Assembly (NCBI GenBank): GCA_020725605.1
Contig: DYER01000026.1
Span: 1-57,743, forward strand
Length of the DNA: 57,743 nt
DNA from: Ammonifex sp.
GTDB taxonomy: Bacteria; Bacillota; Desulfotomaculia; Desulfotomaculales; DYER01
Direction: 5' to 3'
Shown in pieces: positions 1 to 8,254 of the stretch. A model generated the notes under the pieces. That model was not told where the DNA came from. It saw only the letters and a program-made list of their open reading frames with translations, and searched no databases. Every line of letters begins with the position of its first letter. Position 1 is the first letter of the stretch. The position numbers and the translations under genes are program-made.

Positions 1-1
1 G

Positions 2-895
2 GTGGACCAGTACATCGGCGGGGTGGAGCACGCCATCCTCCACCTGCTCTACTCCCGGTTTTTGACCAAGGTGCTGTACGACCTCGGACTGGTCGGCGTT
101 GACGAACCCTTCACCAATCTCCTCACCCAGGGGATGGTGCTGAAGGACGGCGCCAAGATGTCCAAGTCCAAGGGCAACGTGGTCAGTCCGGAGGACATCG
201 TGGACCAGTACGGGGCAGACACCACGCGCCTTTTCATCCTGTTTGCCGCCCCGCCGGAGCGGGACCTGGAATGGAGCGAGCAGGGGGTGGAAGGCTGCTA
301 CCGGTTCGTAAACCGGGTCTGGCGATTGGTCGTCGGTGTGGCGGACCTGGTGCGAGGGGCGCCGGAAAACCCGCCCGCCGGATTGCGCGGGGTGCATCGG
401 GAGGTACGCCGGATCTTACACCAGACCGTCAAGAAGGTCACCGAAGACATCGAGCAGCGCTTCAACTTCAATACGGCCATCAGTGCCGTCATGGAACTGG
501 TGAATACCCTGTACCAGTACCGGGAACGGGTGCCCGAGGTGGAGCAGCACCCGGCCCTGTGGCGGGAGGCCGTGGAAAAGCTCTGCCTGCTGCTGGCGCC
601 CTTTGCGCCCCACCTGGCCGAGGAATTGTGGGAACTGACCGGACACCGGGAAAGCGTGCACCGGCAGGCCTGGCCGGATTACGACCCGGCAGCCCTGGTG
701 GAGGAGGAAAAGCTCATCGTCGTACAGGTCAACGGCAGGGTGCGGGACCGGGTACTGGTCCCGGCCACCCTTACCGGCGAGGCCCTCGAGCGGCACATCC
801 TGGAGCAGCCGCGGGTGCGTGCGTGGCTGGCCGGCAGGGAAATACGCCGGGTGGTGACCGTGCCCGACAAGCTGGTCAACATCGTGGTCGGCTGA
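2..895 (+). CDS. leuS: Leucyl-tRNA synthetase, C-terminal part (5' truncated by window edge)
   Basis: Charges tRNA-Leu with leucine in the cytoplasm. Only the last 297 codons are present, because the gene enters from the left edge and the GTG at base 2 is an internal codon. The KMSKS signature of class I synthetases is at visible residues 52-56, inside the block that ends the catalytic domain. It is followed by an HIQF-poor, alpha-helical anticodon-binding domain (about 110-230) and a small C-terminal domain ending in DKLVNIVVG, typical of bacterial LeuRS. Stop TGA at 893-895. The next gene on the same strand starts about 100 bases later. The identification is secure; the start and upstream neighbours cannot be seen. 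Confidence 0.96.
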   Translation: MDQYIGGVEHAILHLLYSRFLTKVLYDLGLVGVDEPFTNLLTQGMVLKDGAKMSKSKGNVVSPEDIVDQYGADTTRLFILFAAPPERDLEWSEQGVEGCYRFVNRVWRLVVGVADLVRGAPENPPAGLRGVHREVRRILHQTVKKVTEDIEQRFNFNTAISAVMELVNTLYQYRERVPEVEQHPALWREAVEKLCLLLAPFAPHLAEELWELTGHRESVHRQAWPDYDPAALVEEEKLIVVQVNGRVRDRVLVPATLTGEALERHILEQPRVRAWLAGREIRRVVTVPDKLVNIVVG

Positions 896-993
896 AAGCC
901 GACGTCCACGGCTGGCGGCCCATGGCCCGCGCCGCCGGCGTTGCGTAACGGCAGGAGCGCATGCCGGCGGTGGGATGAAGGGGGTGCGAATTT

Positions 994-1755
994 TTGCCCT
1001 TTACGTGGCGGCGGGTATACTTTTTCAACCGCCGTGGTTTGCGTCTGGCCGGACTGCTGTACGCCGGCGGGCCGCGGCCGGCGTTTTTGCTGCTGGTGGC
1101 CCACGGTTTCCTGGGCACGAAGGAAGGGCGGGGCAAGGCCCTGGAGATGGCCGAGGCCGTGGGCACGCTGGGGTACGCCACCCTGCTCTTCGACTTTGCG
1201 GGCAACGGGGAAAGCGAGGGTGACTTCGCCGACGTGAGCCTTACCAACCACGTGGCGGACCTGGACTGCGCCTTCCGCTTTGCCCGGGAGGCCGGTTTTG
1301 ACCGGGTGGTCCTGTGCGGAAGGAGCTTCGGCGGCGCGGCGGCCCTGGTCTATGCCGCCGCCAATCCCGACGTGGCCGGTGTCTGCACCTGGGCCGCGCC
1401 GGCCCACCCCTTCCGGCTTTTTCGGGCCGCGGCGGAACCGCTCCGGGTCGATGCAGATGGCCTGGTGCCGCTGGGCTCCGGGGTGCGGGTACGTCCGGAA
1501 TTCTTTGCCGACCTGCAACAGCACGACCTGTTACGGGCCGCGGGGGAGATTTCCCCTCGGCCCTTGCTGATCGTGCACGGGACCGAGGACCGGGTGGTGC
1601 CCTTCTCGGACGCCCGGGACCTCTACGGGGCGGCCCGTGAACCGAAGGAACTGAAACCCATTCCGGGTGCCGACCACCAGTTCACCGGCCGGCACCCGGA
1701 AGTCTGGGAGACCCTCTTCGCCTGGCTTGACAGGCATTTTGCCGTGGGGGATTAG
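994..1755 (+). CDS. Alpha/beta hydrolase (serine esterase/peptidase-like, S33 type)
   Basis: Probable cytoplasmic serine hydrolase of 253 residues; substrate unknown. The fold markers are an HGF oxyanion-type motif (residues 37-39), the nucleophile elbow GRSFG with Ser111, an acid in HGTEDRVVP (Asp199) and His228 in GADHQF near the C-terminus, which together give a complete Ser-Asp-His triad. The TTG start at 994 is chosen because a purine-rich GGGGG ribosome site lies about 8 bases upstream and no better in-frame ATG or GTG precedes it. The stop overlaps the stop of the convergent MBL gene by two bases. Family assignment is firm, but the function (lipase, dienelactone hydrolase or peptidase) cannot be told from sequence alone. 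Confidence 0.85.
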   Translation: MPFTWRRVYFFNRRGLRLAGLLYAGGPRPAFLLLVAHGFLGTKEGRGKALEMAEAVGTLGYATLLFDFAGNGESEGDFADVSLTNHVADLDCAFRFAREAGFDRVVLCGRSFGGAAALVYAAANPDVAGVCTWAAPAHPFRLFRAAAEPLRVDADGLVPLGSGVRVRPEFFADLQQHDLLRAAGEISPRPLLIVHGTEDRVVPFSDARDLYGAAREPKELKPIPGADHQFTGRHPEVWETLFAWLDRHFAVGD

Positions 1756-2684
1756 TCCTTCCGGGATTTTTTGAGGTACTGGTACAGGCCCATGGAGTTG
1801 AGGTCCAGGTCGAAGGTCAGGTTCTCGGGGTCCGGCCTGCAGTCCGGGGGCAGTAGTTCGGTGGTGATCCATTCCCGGTAGCGGTGCCTGACGGCGGGCC
1901 AGTCCCCGCCGGCCTCGATGACGCTTTGCGCCATGGCCGTCATCTGCCGCACCAGGTCGCAGTAACGGTCCAGGAGTTCCACGGCCCCGGCGGCCCGGCC
2001 GAAGTGGGTAAAGTAGACGTATTCGGGCTCCAGGGCCCGCAGGCGCCGGGCACTGGCGATGGCCGCCTCGGGTTCGAACTGCGGGGGCACGGCCGAGGGC
2101 AGGAGGAATTCCAGGCCGCACTTCTTAACCAGGGAATAAAACCGGATGCCGGCCGCGTCCCCCGGAAAGACGCCCCGGGTGGCGGAATCGTACACCGAGA
2201 GGCAGTGGGGGGCGTGGCCGGGCGTGTCGTAGAAGGTGAGCACCCGGCCCCCCAGGTCCAGGGTTTCGCCGTCCGTGGGGCTGTGGAGCCGGTCCGCCGG
2301 CACCGGTACGACTTCTCCGAAGAAGCGGTCGAAATTGGCGCCGTAGATTTCGCGGGCCCCGGCTATCAAACGTGAGGGGTCGTTGAGGTGCCGGGCGCCC
2401 TTGGCATGGACGTAGACCCGGGCGTTGGGTAGATGCTTTAGCAGGTAGCCGCTACCACCCGCGTGATCCAGATGAATGTGGGTCACGAGGATGTAGTGTA
2501 CCTCTTCCGGCCGCACGCCGAGGGCCTTGAGGCCGGCCAGCACGTAAGACGCTCCGGGTGTGGGCCCCGATTCTATGAGGGCCGTGCGCTCGCCGCGCAA
2601 AACGTAGACCGCGGTCCGCTCCGGAATGCCCATGTCATGAACGTCGATCTGATAGGTCCTACCACCGAGATCAACCAGGGACAA
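1752..2684 (-). CDS. MBL-fold metallo-hydrolase
   Basis: Member of the metallo-beta-lactamase superfamily, 310 residues. The binuclear metal site is visible as THIHLDH (His69, His71, Asp73, His74), with a further histidine in YDTPGHAPH that fits the third metal ligand region. No substrate-specific motif was recognised; glyoxalase II-like or other thioester or phosphoester hydrolases are possible. The reading frame is open well upstream, but a TTG at 2684-2682 is preceded by a strong GAGGAGGGG six bases away and begins the conserved fold, so I start there rather than at 2852. It is divergent from comEA and convergent with the alpha/beta hydrolase, with overlapping stop codons. Confidence 0.87.
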   Translation of the reverse strand: MSLVDLGGRTYQIDVHDMGIPERTAVYVLRGERTALIESGPTPGASYVLAGLKALGVRPEEVHYILVTHIHLDHAGGSGYLLKHLPNARVYVHAKGARHLNDPSRLIAGAREIYGANFDRFFGEVVPVPADRLHSPTDGETLDLGGRVLTFYDTPGHAPHCLSVYDSATRGVFPGDAAGIRFYSLVKKCGLEFLLPSAVPPQFEPEAAIASARRLRALEPEYVYFTHFGRAAGAVELLDRYCDLVRQMTAMAQSVIEAGGDWPAVRHRYREWITTELLPPDCRPDPENLTFDLDLNSMGLYQYLKKSRKD

Positions 2685-2802
2685 GTCTTTCCCCTCCTCG
2701 CGCAGGGCATTGATACGGGCTATTCGTTGGCCGCGGGCCGGATTCCTGCCGCGGGACCTTTGGTGGCGGGACCGGACAATACGGCAGGAGAGGGGGGACG
2801 TG

Positions 2803-3438
2803 GTGCCGAATCCCGTTCGGGGTGGTCCGATGGGCGGCGATTTCCTGGGCAACAGACGTCAGGTGGCCGTGGCCCTGCTCATAGCCGCGGCCCTTCTGGT
2901 CGGCGTGGCCATCAGGTACGCGGCGGGTTCCCGGGCCTCACCGCCGCCCGCCGTGGTGCAGGGCGGGTCCGGGGCCACGGGCCAGCAGGAAATAGTGGTT
3001 CACGTGGCCGGTGCCGTGGAGAGGCCGGGTATCTACCGCCTTCCTTCGGGGTCCCGGGTGGCCGACGTGCTGGAAAGGGCCGTCCCCAAGCCCGCCGCCG
3101 ACCTGGACGCGCTGAACCTGGCGGCGCGCCTGAACGACGGGCAGAAGGTAACGGTTCCGGAGCGCCGGCCCCCGGCCGCTGCGGGGCCCGCCCCGCAGGG
3201 TACCGGCGCCAGTAATCCCTTTCAGGCGCCCGGTTCCGGCGACAGGAAGGTCAACATCAACACCGCGGACCAGGCCGAACTGGACCGGCTCCCGGGCATC
3301 GGTCCGGCCCTGGCCCAGCGCATCATCCAGTACCGGGAAACCCACGGCCCGTTCGCGGCGCCGGAAGACCTGAAGCTCGTCCCCGGGATAGGCGACAAGA
3401 AATTTCAGGCCTTAAAGGACATGATCACGGTTCACTGA
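2803..3438 (+). CDS. comEA: ComEA-type competence DNA-binding protein
   Basis: Membrane-anchored DNA receptor of the competence uptake machinery, which binds double-stranded DNA outside the membrane and hands it to the ComEC channel. In 211 residues: a basic N-terminus, a transmembrane anchor at about 21-38, a SLBB domain (about 64-118, starting EIVVHVAGAV), a Pro/Ala-rich linker and a C-terminal double helix-hairpin-helix (about 150-211) with the typical VNINTADQAELDRLPGIG start. The GTG at 2803 is chosen because AGGAGAGGGGGG lies just upstream; GTG 2800 and ATG 2830 are in-frame alternatives. comEC follows on the same strand after a divergent interruption, which supports the assignment. Confidence 0.93.
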   Translation: MPNPVRGGPMGGDFLGNRRQVAVALLIAAALLVGVAIRYAAGSRASPPPAVVQGGSGATGQQEIVVHVAGAVERPGIYRLPSGSRVADVLERAVPKPAADLDALNLAARLNDGQKVTVPERRPPAAAGPAPQGTGASNPFQAPGSGDRKVNINTADQAELDRLPGIGPALAQRIIQYRETHGPFAAPEDLKLVPGIGDKKFQALKDMITVH

Positions 3439-4176
3439 TTAAAAAGCGTATTTTCGTGCCCGCGTCACGTAGCGCTCCAGGGTGGTCTTGCGCCCTTCTT
3501 CCAGGTACTCCCTCATCGCGCGCGTCCTGCGCGCCAGCGCCCCCTGGGGTAACACGGTGAGGGCGAGGTGGAGCGGCAGGGGCAGAACGGTCTCCCGGTT
3601 CAGGGTTGACGTAAGGGGTACCAGTTCCGTTTCCAGAAGGCTCAGGGCCGTAAAGGCCTGGTCCACGATCCTTGCGGGCCTTTTGATTGGTCCGGCCGGT
3701 CGGGCGTGGGGACATGCCGGCCTCGGGCCGCGCAGGACTGCGGCCGGGATGACGAGACCGTACCGTTCCCGGTAGTAGTCGGCCAGTTCCTGCATGGCGG
3801 CGGGCGGCCGGCGCCTGATGGGCAGCCGTTCGGGCGGCGCCAGTCCCCAGGCGCGGCAGGCGAAGGGCCGGGCCGGGTAGATGAGGCAGGTATTGGTCCC
3901 GTCCAGGAAGGGGCAGCGCAAGTCGGCCTCGGCATGTTCCAGGAAGAAATACTCCGTAACGCGAGTGAGGATATCGGGCCACCTGGGGCGCAGGTGGCTT
4001 TTGATGTGCTGGTAGGCGTAAAGATATTCGATCAGGAACGCCGGTGGCGCGTCGTAGCAACACTCGCCGCACCGCGCGCACGTGACACCCGGCAGGGCCC
4101 CGTAAAGGCCTTCCAGGCGCTGAAAGAGCGGTTGGGCGTAATCAAGAACCCGGTACAGGGTTTCCGGGGGTAGCAT
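3439..4176 (-). CDS. YkgJ-family cysteine-cluster protein
   Basis: Predicted metal-binding protein of 245 residues with the YkgJ (CxxCxxCC) signature: Cys33, 36, 39 and 40 near the N-terminus, then further cysteines in CPFLDG, NTCLIYPARPFACRAWG and near the end. In this family the cysteines are thought to hold Zn or an Fe-S cluster; the biological role is unknown. The ATG at 4176 has a textbook GAGGAGAGG six bases upstream, so the longer frame reaching 4422 is rejected. It is inserted between comEA and comEC on the opposite strand. Its start codon shares a CATG with the proposed comEC start, and its stop directly follows the comEA stop. Confidence 0.88.
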   Translation of the reverse strand: MLPPETLYRVLDYAQPLFQRLEGLYGALPGVTCARCGECCYDAPPAFLIEYLYAYQHIKSHLRPRWPDILTRVTEYFFLEHAEADLRCPFLDGTNTCLIYPARPFACRAWGLAPPERLPIRRRPPAAMQELADYYRERYGLVIPAAVLRGPRPACPHARPAGPIKRPARIVDQAFTALSLLETELVPLTSTLNRETVLPLPLHLALTVLPQGALARRTRAMREYLEEGRKTTLERYVTRARKYAF

Positions 4177-6547
4177 GTCGTTCCTCTCCTCGTGTTGGGA
4201 ATTGTTGTGGACCCGCCCGTTGGTTACGCTTTCGGGTACCTTCGCTGTTGGAATTCTCGCTTCCGGCCCCAAAATCCTTGCCGTGCCCGCGGTCCTGATT
4301 CTGGGAATGCTGGCCCTGGTAGCCGTGCCGGGAGTCTGGAGACGGAGTCGGGTGCTGGCGGGGGCCGCCCTGCTGGTGGCTTTTTTCGCGGCCGGGCTGG
4401 CCCGCGGGTTCACGGCCCTCAATCCCCCCGGTTCGGACCTCGGAGCTCATGTGGGGCACTACGTGACATTGACGGGCCTGGTGTCCGAGGCCCCGGACCC
4501 GCGTGCCGACCGGATATACTACGTCCTGGCGTACGGTGACACCCGGGTCCTGGTACGGGTGCCCCGGGGGCCGCTGGAGTGCGAGTACGGAGACCTTATC
4601 GAGGCCAGGGGCCTGCTCCTGATACCGCGGGACCCTGGGAATCCCGGGGAATTCGACTACCCGGCCTACCTCCTCCGCCGCGGGATAAAGTACCTTCTGA
4701 AGGTGGAGTCCCCCGGTGAACTGCGCCGCGTCGGCCGGGGTACCGCCAGCCCGGTTCTCGGCACGGCCCTGGCGTTGCGCGACCGGATGGCCCTGGTCTT
4801 CGACCGGACCATGCCGCCCGAGCAGGCGGCCCTTTTGAAGGGTATGGTACTGGGCCTGCGGGGCGAGATCGAACCCGGCGTGGTGGAGACGCTGGTAAGG
4901 ACCGGGGTGGTTCACGTCCTCAGCGTTTCGGGGCTGCACGTGGGGTTCGTCCTCGGCTTCTGGCTCGCGGTGGCCCGGGGGCTGCACCTGACCCGGGTAC
5001 CGCTGTTCGTCGGGAGTGTGCTTTTGCTGGCCCTTTACACCCTGGTGACCGGGGCCCGGCCACCCGTGGTGCGGGCCGCCGTCATGGCGGGACTGACCCT
5101 CGGGGCCTGGACCCTCGGCCGGGAAAGGGACTGGCCCTCGGCCCTGGCCCTGGCCGCCCTGGTCCTGCTGGTACGCCAGCCGCTGGTCCTTCACGACCCC
5201 GGTTTCCAGCTTTCCTTCGTAGCCACCTGGGGGATCCTGTACCTCGCCCCTCTGGTGCAGAAATACGTTCCCGCCTGGCTTGCGGGCACCCTCGTGGTAC
5301 CCCTAGCGGCCCAGGTGGCCGTCTGGCCCCTGGTGGCCCATTACTACCACGTTTTTTCCCCCATCGCGCTTTTGGCCAACGCCCTGGCCGTCCCCCTGAC
5401 GGCGGGCATCATGGCCCTCGGTTTGCTGTCCGCCGGGGTAGGACTGGTATTCCTGCCGCTGGCGAAGGTACTCAATGCCACCACCGGATTACTCCTCGCA
5501 CTGTTCACGGCCGCCAACGAATGGCTTTCCGGCTGGCCGGGGGCCTGGTGGTACGTGGGCAGTCCTTCGTTCGCGCTCCTGGCCCTCTGGTATCCGGCCC
5601 TGTGGGCCGCCGGGCAGGTAGGTTACCGGTCTTCGTGGCGCCGGGCCCTCGTGGGGCAACGGGGCCGCCTGGTCCGGGGGCTGGTCTGGGTCCCAGCTGT
5701 GCTCCTCGCCCTATTGCTGGTATGGCCCCCGGCGGACCGGGGCCTCACCTGCTACTTCCTGGACGTGGGGCAGGGCGACGCCACGGTGCTGGTTACCCCG
5801 GCCGGGCGTACCGTGGTGGTGGACGCCGGCGGTTGGCCCGGGGAGTACGAAACGGGCCGCGGGGCGGGCGAACGGGTGGTGGTACCCTTCCTGCGCCACC
5901 TCGGCGTGCGGCGGGTGGACGTGCTGGTGCTGACCCACGCCCACGAGGACCACGCGGCGGGAGCCCGGGCCCTCGTCGGGAATTTCCCGGTGGGCCTGGT
6001 GGTCGTGGGGCCGGACCGGCCGGGGGCCGACAGGCCACCGGGCTATACGGCGTTGCTCGGGGAGATGGCCGCGAGGGGCATACCCGTAGAGCGGGTGGCG
6101 GCGGGGGCCCACATCGTGGTGGATCGGAGCCTGAGCCTCCGGGTTCTGCACCCGCCGTCAACCGCTCCCCGGTACGCCCGTGCCGAGGAGAACAATCATT
6201 CCCTGGTGCTGAGGGTGTCGTACGCCGGGACCGCCCTGCTGCTGGCGGCGGACGTGGAGGCGGAGGCCCAGGCCGACCTGCTGGCCGCCGGAGTTGAACT
6301 CGCGGCCGACATCCTGAAGGTGCCACACCACGGCAGCCGGTTTTTTAACCGGAATTTTCTGGCCGCGGTTCACCCGCGCCTGGCGGTCATCAGCGTGGGG
6401 GCCCGCAACACGTTCGGCCTGCCGGCGCCGGAACCGGTGGCCGCCCTGGAGGAACTGGGCGCCAGGATCTGCCGCACGGACCGCCACGGCGCGGTGGTGG
6501 TGCACGTGAATGGCAGGGGCTGGCGGGTGGAAACCGGGCGCCGGTAG
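4175..6547 (+). CDS. comEC: ComEC/Rec2 DNA internalisation channel
   Basis: Polytopic membrane protein that carries single-stranded DNA across the membrane during transformation. The 790-residue frame has N-terminal membrane segments with a DUF4131-type OB-like region, the Competence domain core of many helices (about 200-500), and a C-terminal MBL-fold domain that probably degrades the non-transported strand. MBL marks are DVGQGDA at about 530, HAHEDH at 588-593 and a late PHHGS at about 717. Length and domain order match the family. The start is uncertain: the ATG at 4175 lies in the first codon of the divergent YkgJ gene and its GGGGGT site is inside that gene; downstream TTG codons near 4200 are alternatives. 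Confidence 0.93.
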   Translation: MSFLSSCWELLWTRPLVTLSGTFAVGILASGPKILAVPAVLILGMLALVAVPGVWRRSRVLAGAALLVAFFAAGLARGFTALNPPGSDLGAHVGHYVTLTGLVSEAPDPRADRIYYVLAYGDTRVLVRVPRGPLECEYGDLIEARGLLLIPRDPGNPGEFDYPAYLLRRGIKYLLKVESPGELRRVGRGTASPVLGTALALRDRMALVFDRTMPPEQAALLKGMVLGLRGEIEPGVVETLVRTGVVHVLSVSGLHVGFVLGFWLAVARGLHLTRVPLFVGSVLLLALYTLVTGARPPVVRAAVMAGLTLGAWTLGRERDWPSALALAALVLLVRQPLVLHDPGFQLSFVATWGILYLAPLVQKYVPAWLAGTLVVPLAAQVAVWPLVAHYYHVFSPIALLANALAVPLTAGIMALGLLSAGVGLVFLPLAKVLNATTGLLLALFTAANEWLSGWPGAWWYVGSPSFALLALWYPALWAAGQVGYRSSWRRALVGQRGRLVRGLVWVPAVLLALLLVWPPADRGLTCYFLDVGQGDATVLVTPAGRTVVVDAGGWPGEYETGRGAGERVVVPFLRHLGVRRVDVLVLTHAHEDHAAGARALVGNFPVGLVVVGPDRPGADRPPGYTALLGEMAARGIPVERVAAGAHIVVDRSLSLRVLHPPSTAPRYARAEENNHSLVLRVSYAGTALLLAADVEAEAQADLLAAGVELAADILKVPHHGSRFFNRNFLAAVHPRLAVISVGARNTFGLPAPEPVAALEELGARICRTDRHGAVVVHVNGRGWRVETGRR

Positions 6548-6708
6548 CCGGCGAGTGGGAAGTACCGTTCCGGCAGGAAAAGGGTGGGCCACGTAGAAGT
6601 AAAAACGGCGGGGGCCGCGAGTGGTGGGCCAGCCGGGGGCCTTCGGGTGACGTACCGCGGGCGGCGGCGTACCGGGCGGCCGAGATTTTCAACGAGGGGT
6701 GACGCACG

Positions 6709-7056
6709 ATGCAGAAGGTGTTCATCGTGGGGTGCGGTGCGTACATGGATGCCGGTTACGGATGTCCCGGGGAGTGGCGTTGTCTCAAGGCCGCCGCCCT
6801 TGGCGAGGGCAAATTCGGGGCCCCGGTTCAGGTGATGGGGTTCATCCGCTGCGAATGCCCGGGCAGGACCATTGCGCCCACCGTGGGCATGACCGCCAGG
6901 CTGGCGGAGGTCAAGCCCGATGCCATTTACTTCAGCACCTGCCTGGTGGACGCCAGGCCGGGGTGTCCTTACGGGTCGGCCGAGGACCTGGCAAAGATTC
7001 TGGAAACAAAGGCCGGGGTTCCGGTAATCCTCGGCACCCACGAATACAAGGGTTAG
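6709..7056 (+). CDS. CGGC domain-containing protein
   Basis: Small cytoplasmic protein of 115 residues with the layout of the CGGC family, seen mostly in anaerobes. It has many cysteines in fixed places (Cys9, 19, 25, 48, 50, 78, 86) and a Rossmann-like beginning KVFIVGCGAY. The conserved pattern suggests binding of a metal or an Fe-S centre, but no function is established for the family. ATG start with GAGGGGTGA about 6-8 bases upstream. It stands alone between comEC and a run of small ORFs; the 161 bases before it contain no recognised gene or strong promoter. Confidence 0.8.
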   Translation: MQKVFIVGCGAYMDAGYGCPGEWRCLKAAALGEGKFGAPVQVMGFIRCECPGRTIAPTVGMTARLAEVKPDAIYFSTCLVDARPGCPYGSAEDLAKILETKAGVPVILGTHEYKG

Positions 7057-7128
7057 GATGGGGGAGGCAAGGACCTTCGAGGACACCGGTACCAGGAAGC
7101 GGAGCACAATGCGAAGGAGTCGGGAGCG

Positions 7129-7281
7129 GTGCTTCCCAGGACCCTAATCTTCATTCTGCTCGGGCTATTACTGGTGGGGATCGGTTTGCAGGGTAGCCTG
7201 GCCCCTCCCTGGTCCACCCTTGCCTTTGCCGTGGGCGCCGGGATTCTGGTGGGAGTCCTGTGGCGCCGGGGCGGCGGGTGA
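7129..7281 (+). CDS. Small two-helix membrane protein (50 aa), hypothetical
   Basis: Short reading frame of 50 codons starting with GTG at 7129 behind AAGGAGTCGGGAG and ending TGA at 7279-7281. The product is almost wholly hydrophobic: one helix at about residues 5-22 (rich in Leu/Ile/Gly), a short Pro-Pro-Trp turn, a second helix at about 29-46, then the basic tail WRRGGG, giving an N-out/C-out or hairpin topology with Arg inside. I recognise no family. The good ribosome site and consistent hydrophobicity support a real gene, but comparative conservation would be needed. It may form a unit with the next small ORF and the nitrilase-like gene. Confidence 0.5.
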   Translation: MLPRTLIFILLGLLLVGIGLQGSLAPPWSTLAFAVGAGILVGVLWRRGGG

Positions 7282-7286
7282 GGGCG

Positions 7287-7481
7287 GTGAAGGGCGGGCC
7301 CGGGCGGCCCGCACATCCTAACGTGTGCTCCGGGAGCGTGGTGGTTTACGCGGACGCGCGGGCCGGCGAGGAAGGGCTCATGGCCGTGCCCGCCATGGGT
7401 GGGGGAAGGGCCGGCCAGATCGCCGCGCTCTTCCGGAACAGGTTTGCGGGGGACGGGACCGAGTGCCGACGCAAGTCGTGA
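7287..7481 (+). CDS. Small hypothetical ORF translationally coupled to the nitrilase-like gene
   Basis: Possible 64-residue protein starting at GTG 7287 (GTG 7323, 7338 and 7341 are in-frame alternatives) and ending TGA 7479-7481. The stop overlaps the GTG start of the nitrilase-like gene as GTGA, a layout typical of translational coupling. The central part reads as a plausible globular core (VVVYADARAGEEGLMAVPAM, then a Gly-rich turn and a helix), while the N-terminus is low in information. I recognise no family. It could equally be a chance frame in GC-rich DNA; the coupled overlap is the main support. Confidence 0.35.
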   Translation: MKGGPGRPAHPNVCSGSVVVYADARAGEEGLMAVPAMGGGRAGQIAALFRNRFAGDGTECRRKS

Positions 7482-8254
7482 CCCTGGCCATAGTGCAATC
7501 CCGGCGCACATCGGACCTCCGGGACAACCTGGCCCGCATGACCCGGCACCTGGAAGGGCTCGGGGCGGCGGACGTGGTCCTGCTGGCCGAGAACTGGCTG
7601 GCCGACCACCTGGTTTCCTGGCAGGAATACCTGGACAGCGTGACCGCGTTAAGTAATCTTCTTCCCCCGCAAACACTTCTGGTGGGCGGCGCCCAGTACG
7701 TGAGGGCTCCGGAGGTTGTTTCCCGGGGCGCCTTTTTGCGTGCCGGAACCGTGGTGGCCCGGTACGAGAAACTCTTTCCCTCCCAGGCCGTGGGCGAGCG
7801 GGGGGTTTTCACGCCGGGGGTGGAGGTGCCCGTGGTGGAACACGGGGGTGTGAGGCTCGCCGCCGTAGTCTGCGTGGACCTCTTCTACCCCGAGGTGGTG
7901 CGCCGCCTGGCGCTGGCCGGCGCCCTCCTGGTACTCAATCCGGCCAGCATTCCCTATTCCAGGGTGTCCCTGTGGCAGGCCCTGGGTCGGGTCCGGGCCG
8001 CCGAGAACACCATTTTCGTGGCCATGGCCTGCAACACAGGAACCCATTACCCCGACGGCCGGGCCGTGTCCGGCGGCAGTTTTGTGGCCTACCCCGACGG
8101 TCGGCCGGTCTATCCCCTGGGCCCGGAAGAGGGGATTTTCCGGGTCTCCCTGGACCTGGGCCTGATCGCGCAGGTGCGCGAGCGCTGGCCCTACCTGGAG
8201 GACGTCCGGACTGTCCGGACTAAGGAATTACTTTGTTCAGCGGATACTCGATGA
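7478..8254 (+). CDS. Carbon-nitrogen hydrolase (nitrilase superfamily)
   Basis: Predicted amidase or nitrilase-type enzyme, 258 residues. The Glu-Lys-Cys catalytic triad is complete: Glu38 in LLAEN, Lys98 in RYEKLFP and Cys132 in [10 protein letters not shown]. Family members hydrolyse amides such as omega-amidic acids or N-carbamoyl compounds; the substrate here cannot be inferred. The GTG at 7478 is chosen because homologous folds begin at this point (VTLAIVQ) and it overlaps the preceding stop; the frame upstream to 7325 reads as low-complexity Arg/Gly sequence. The 3' end overlaps the convergent hisG by 35 bases, and a 9-base tandem duplication in the last codons adds a VRT repeat. Confidence 0.85.
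   Translation: MTLAIVQSRRTSDLRDNLARMTRHLEGLGAADVVLLAENWLADHLVSWQEYLDSVTALSNLLPPQTLLVGGAQYVRAPEVVSRGAFLRAGTVVARYEKLFPSQAVGERGVFTPGVEVPVVEHGGVRLAAVVCVDLFYPEVVRRLALAGALLVLNPASIPYSRVSLWQALGRVRAAENTIFVAMACNTGTHYPDGRAVSGGSFVAYPDGRPVYPLGPEEGIFRVSLDLGLIAQVRERWPYLEDVRTVRTKELLCSADTR
8204..8221. repeat. Perfect 9-bp tandem duplication of a palindromic unit
   Basis: GTCCGGACT occurs twice back to back (8204-8212 and 8213-8221). Each copy contains the 8-base palindrome GTCCGGAC. The duplication is in frame in the nitrilase-like gene (VRTVRT) and its last bases form part of the hisG stop codon. Confidence 0.85.

Noticed and set aside
271..948. 225-codon plus-strand frame inside leuS
   Set aside because: Out-of-frame shadow, Arg/Gly/Ala-rich, inside a conserved synthetase domain.
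7058..7147. 29-codon frame starting ATG 7058 after the CGGC gene
   Set aside because: Highly charged, no ribosome site, overlaps the better 50-residue membrane ORF.
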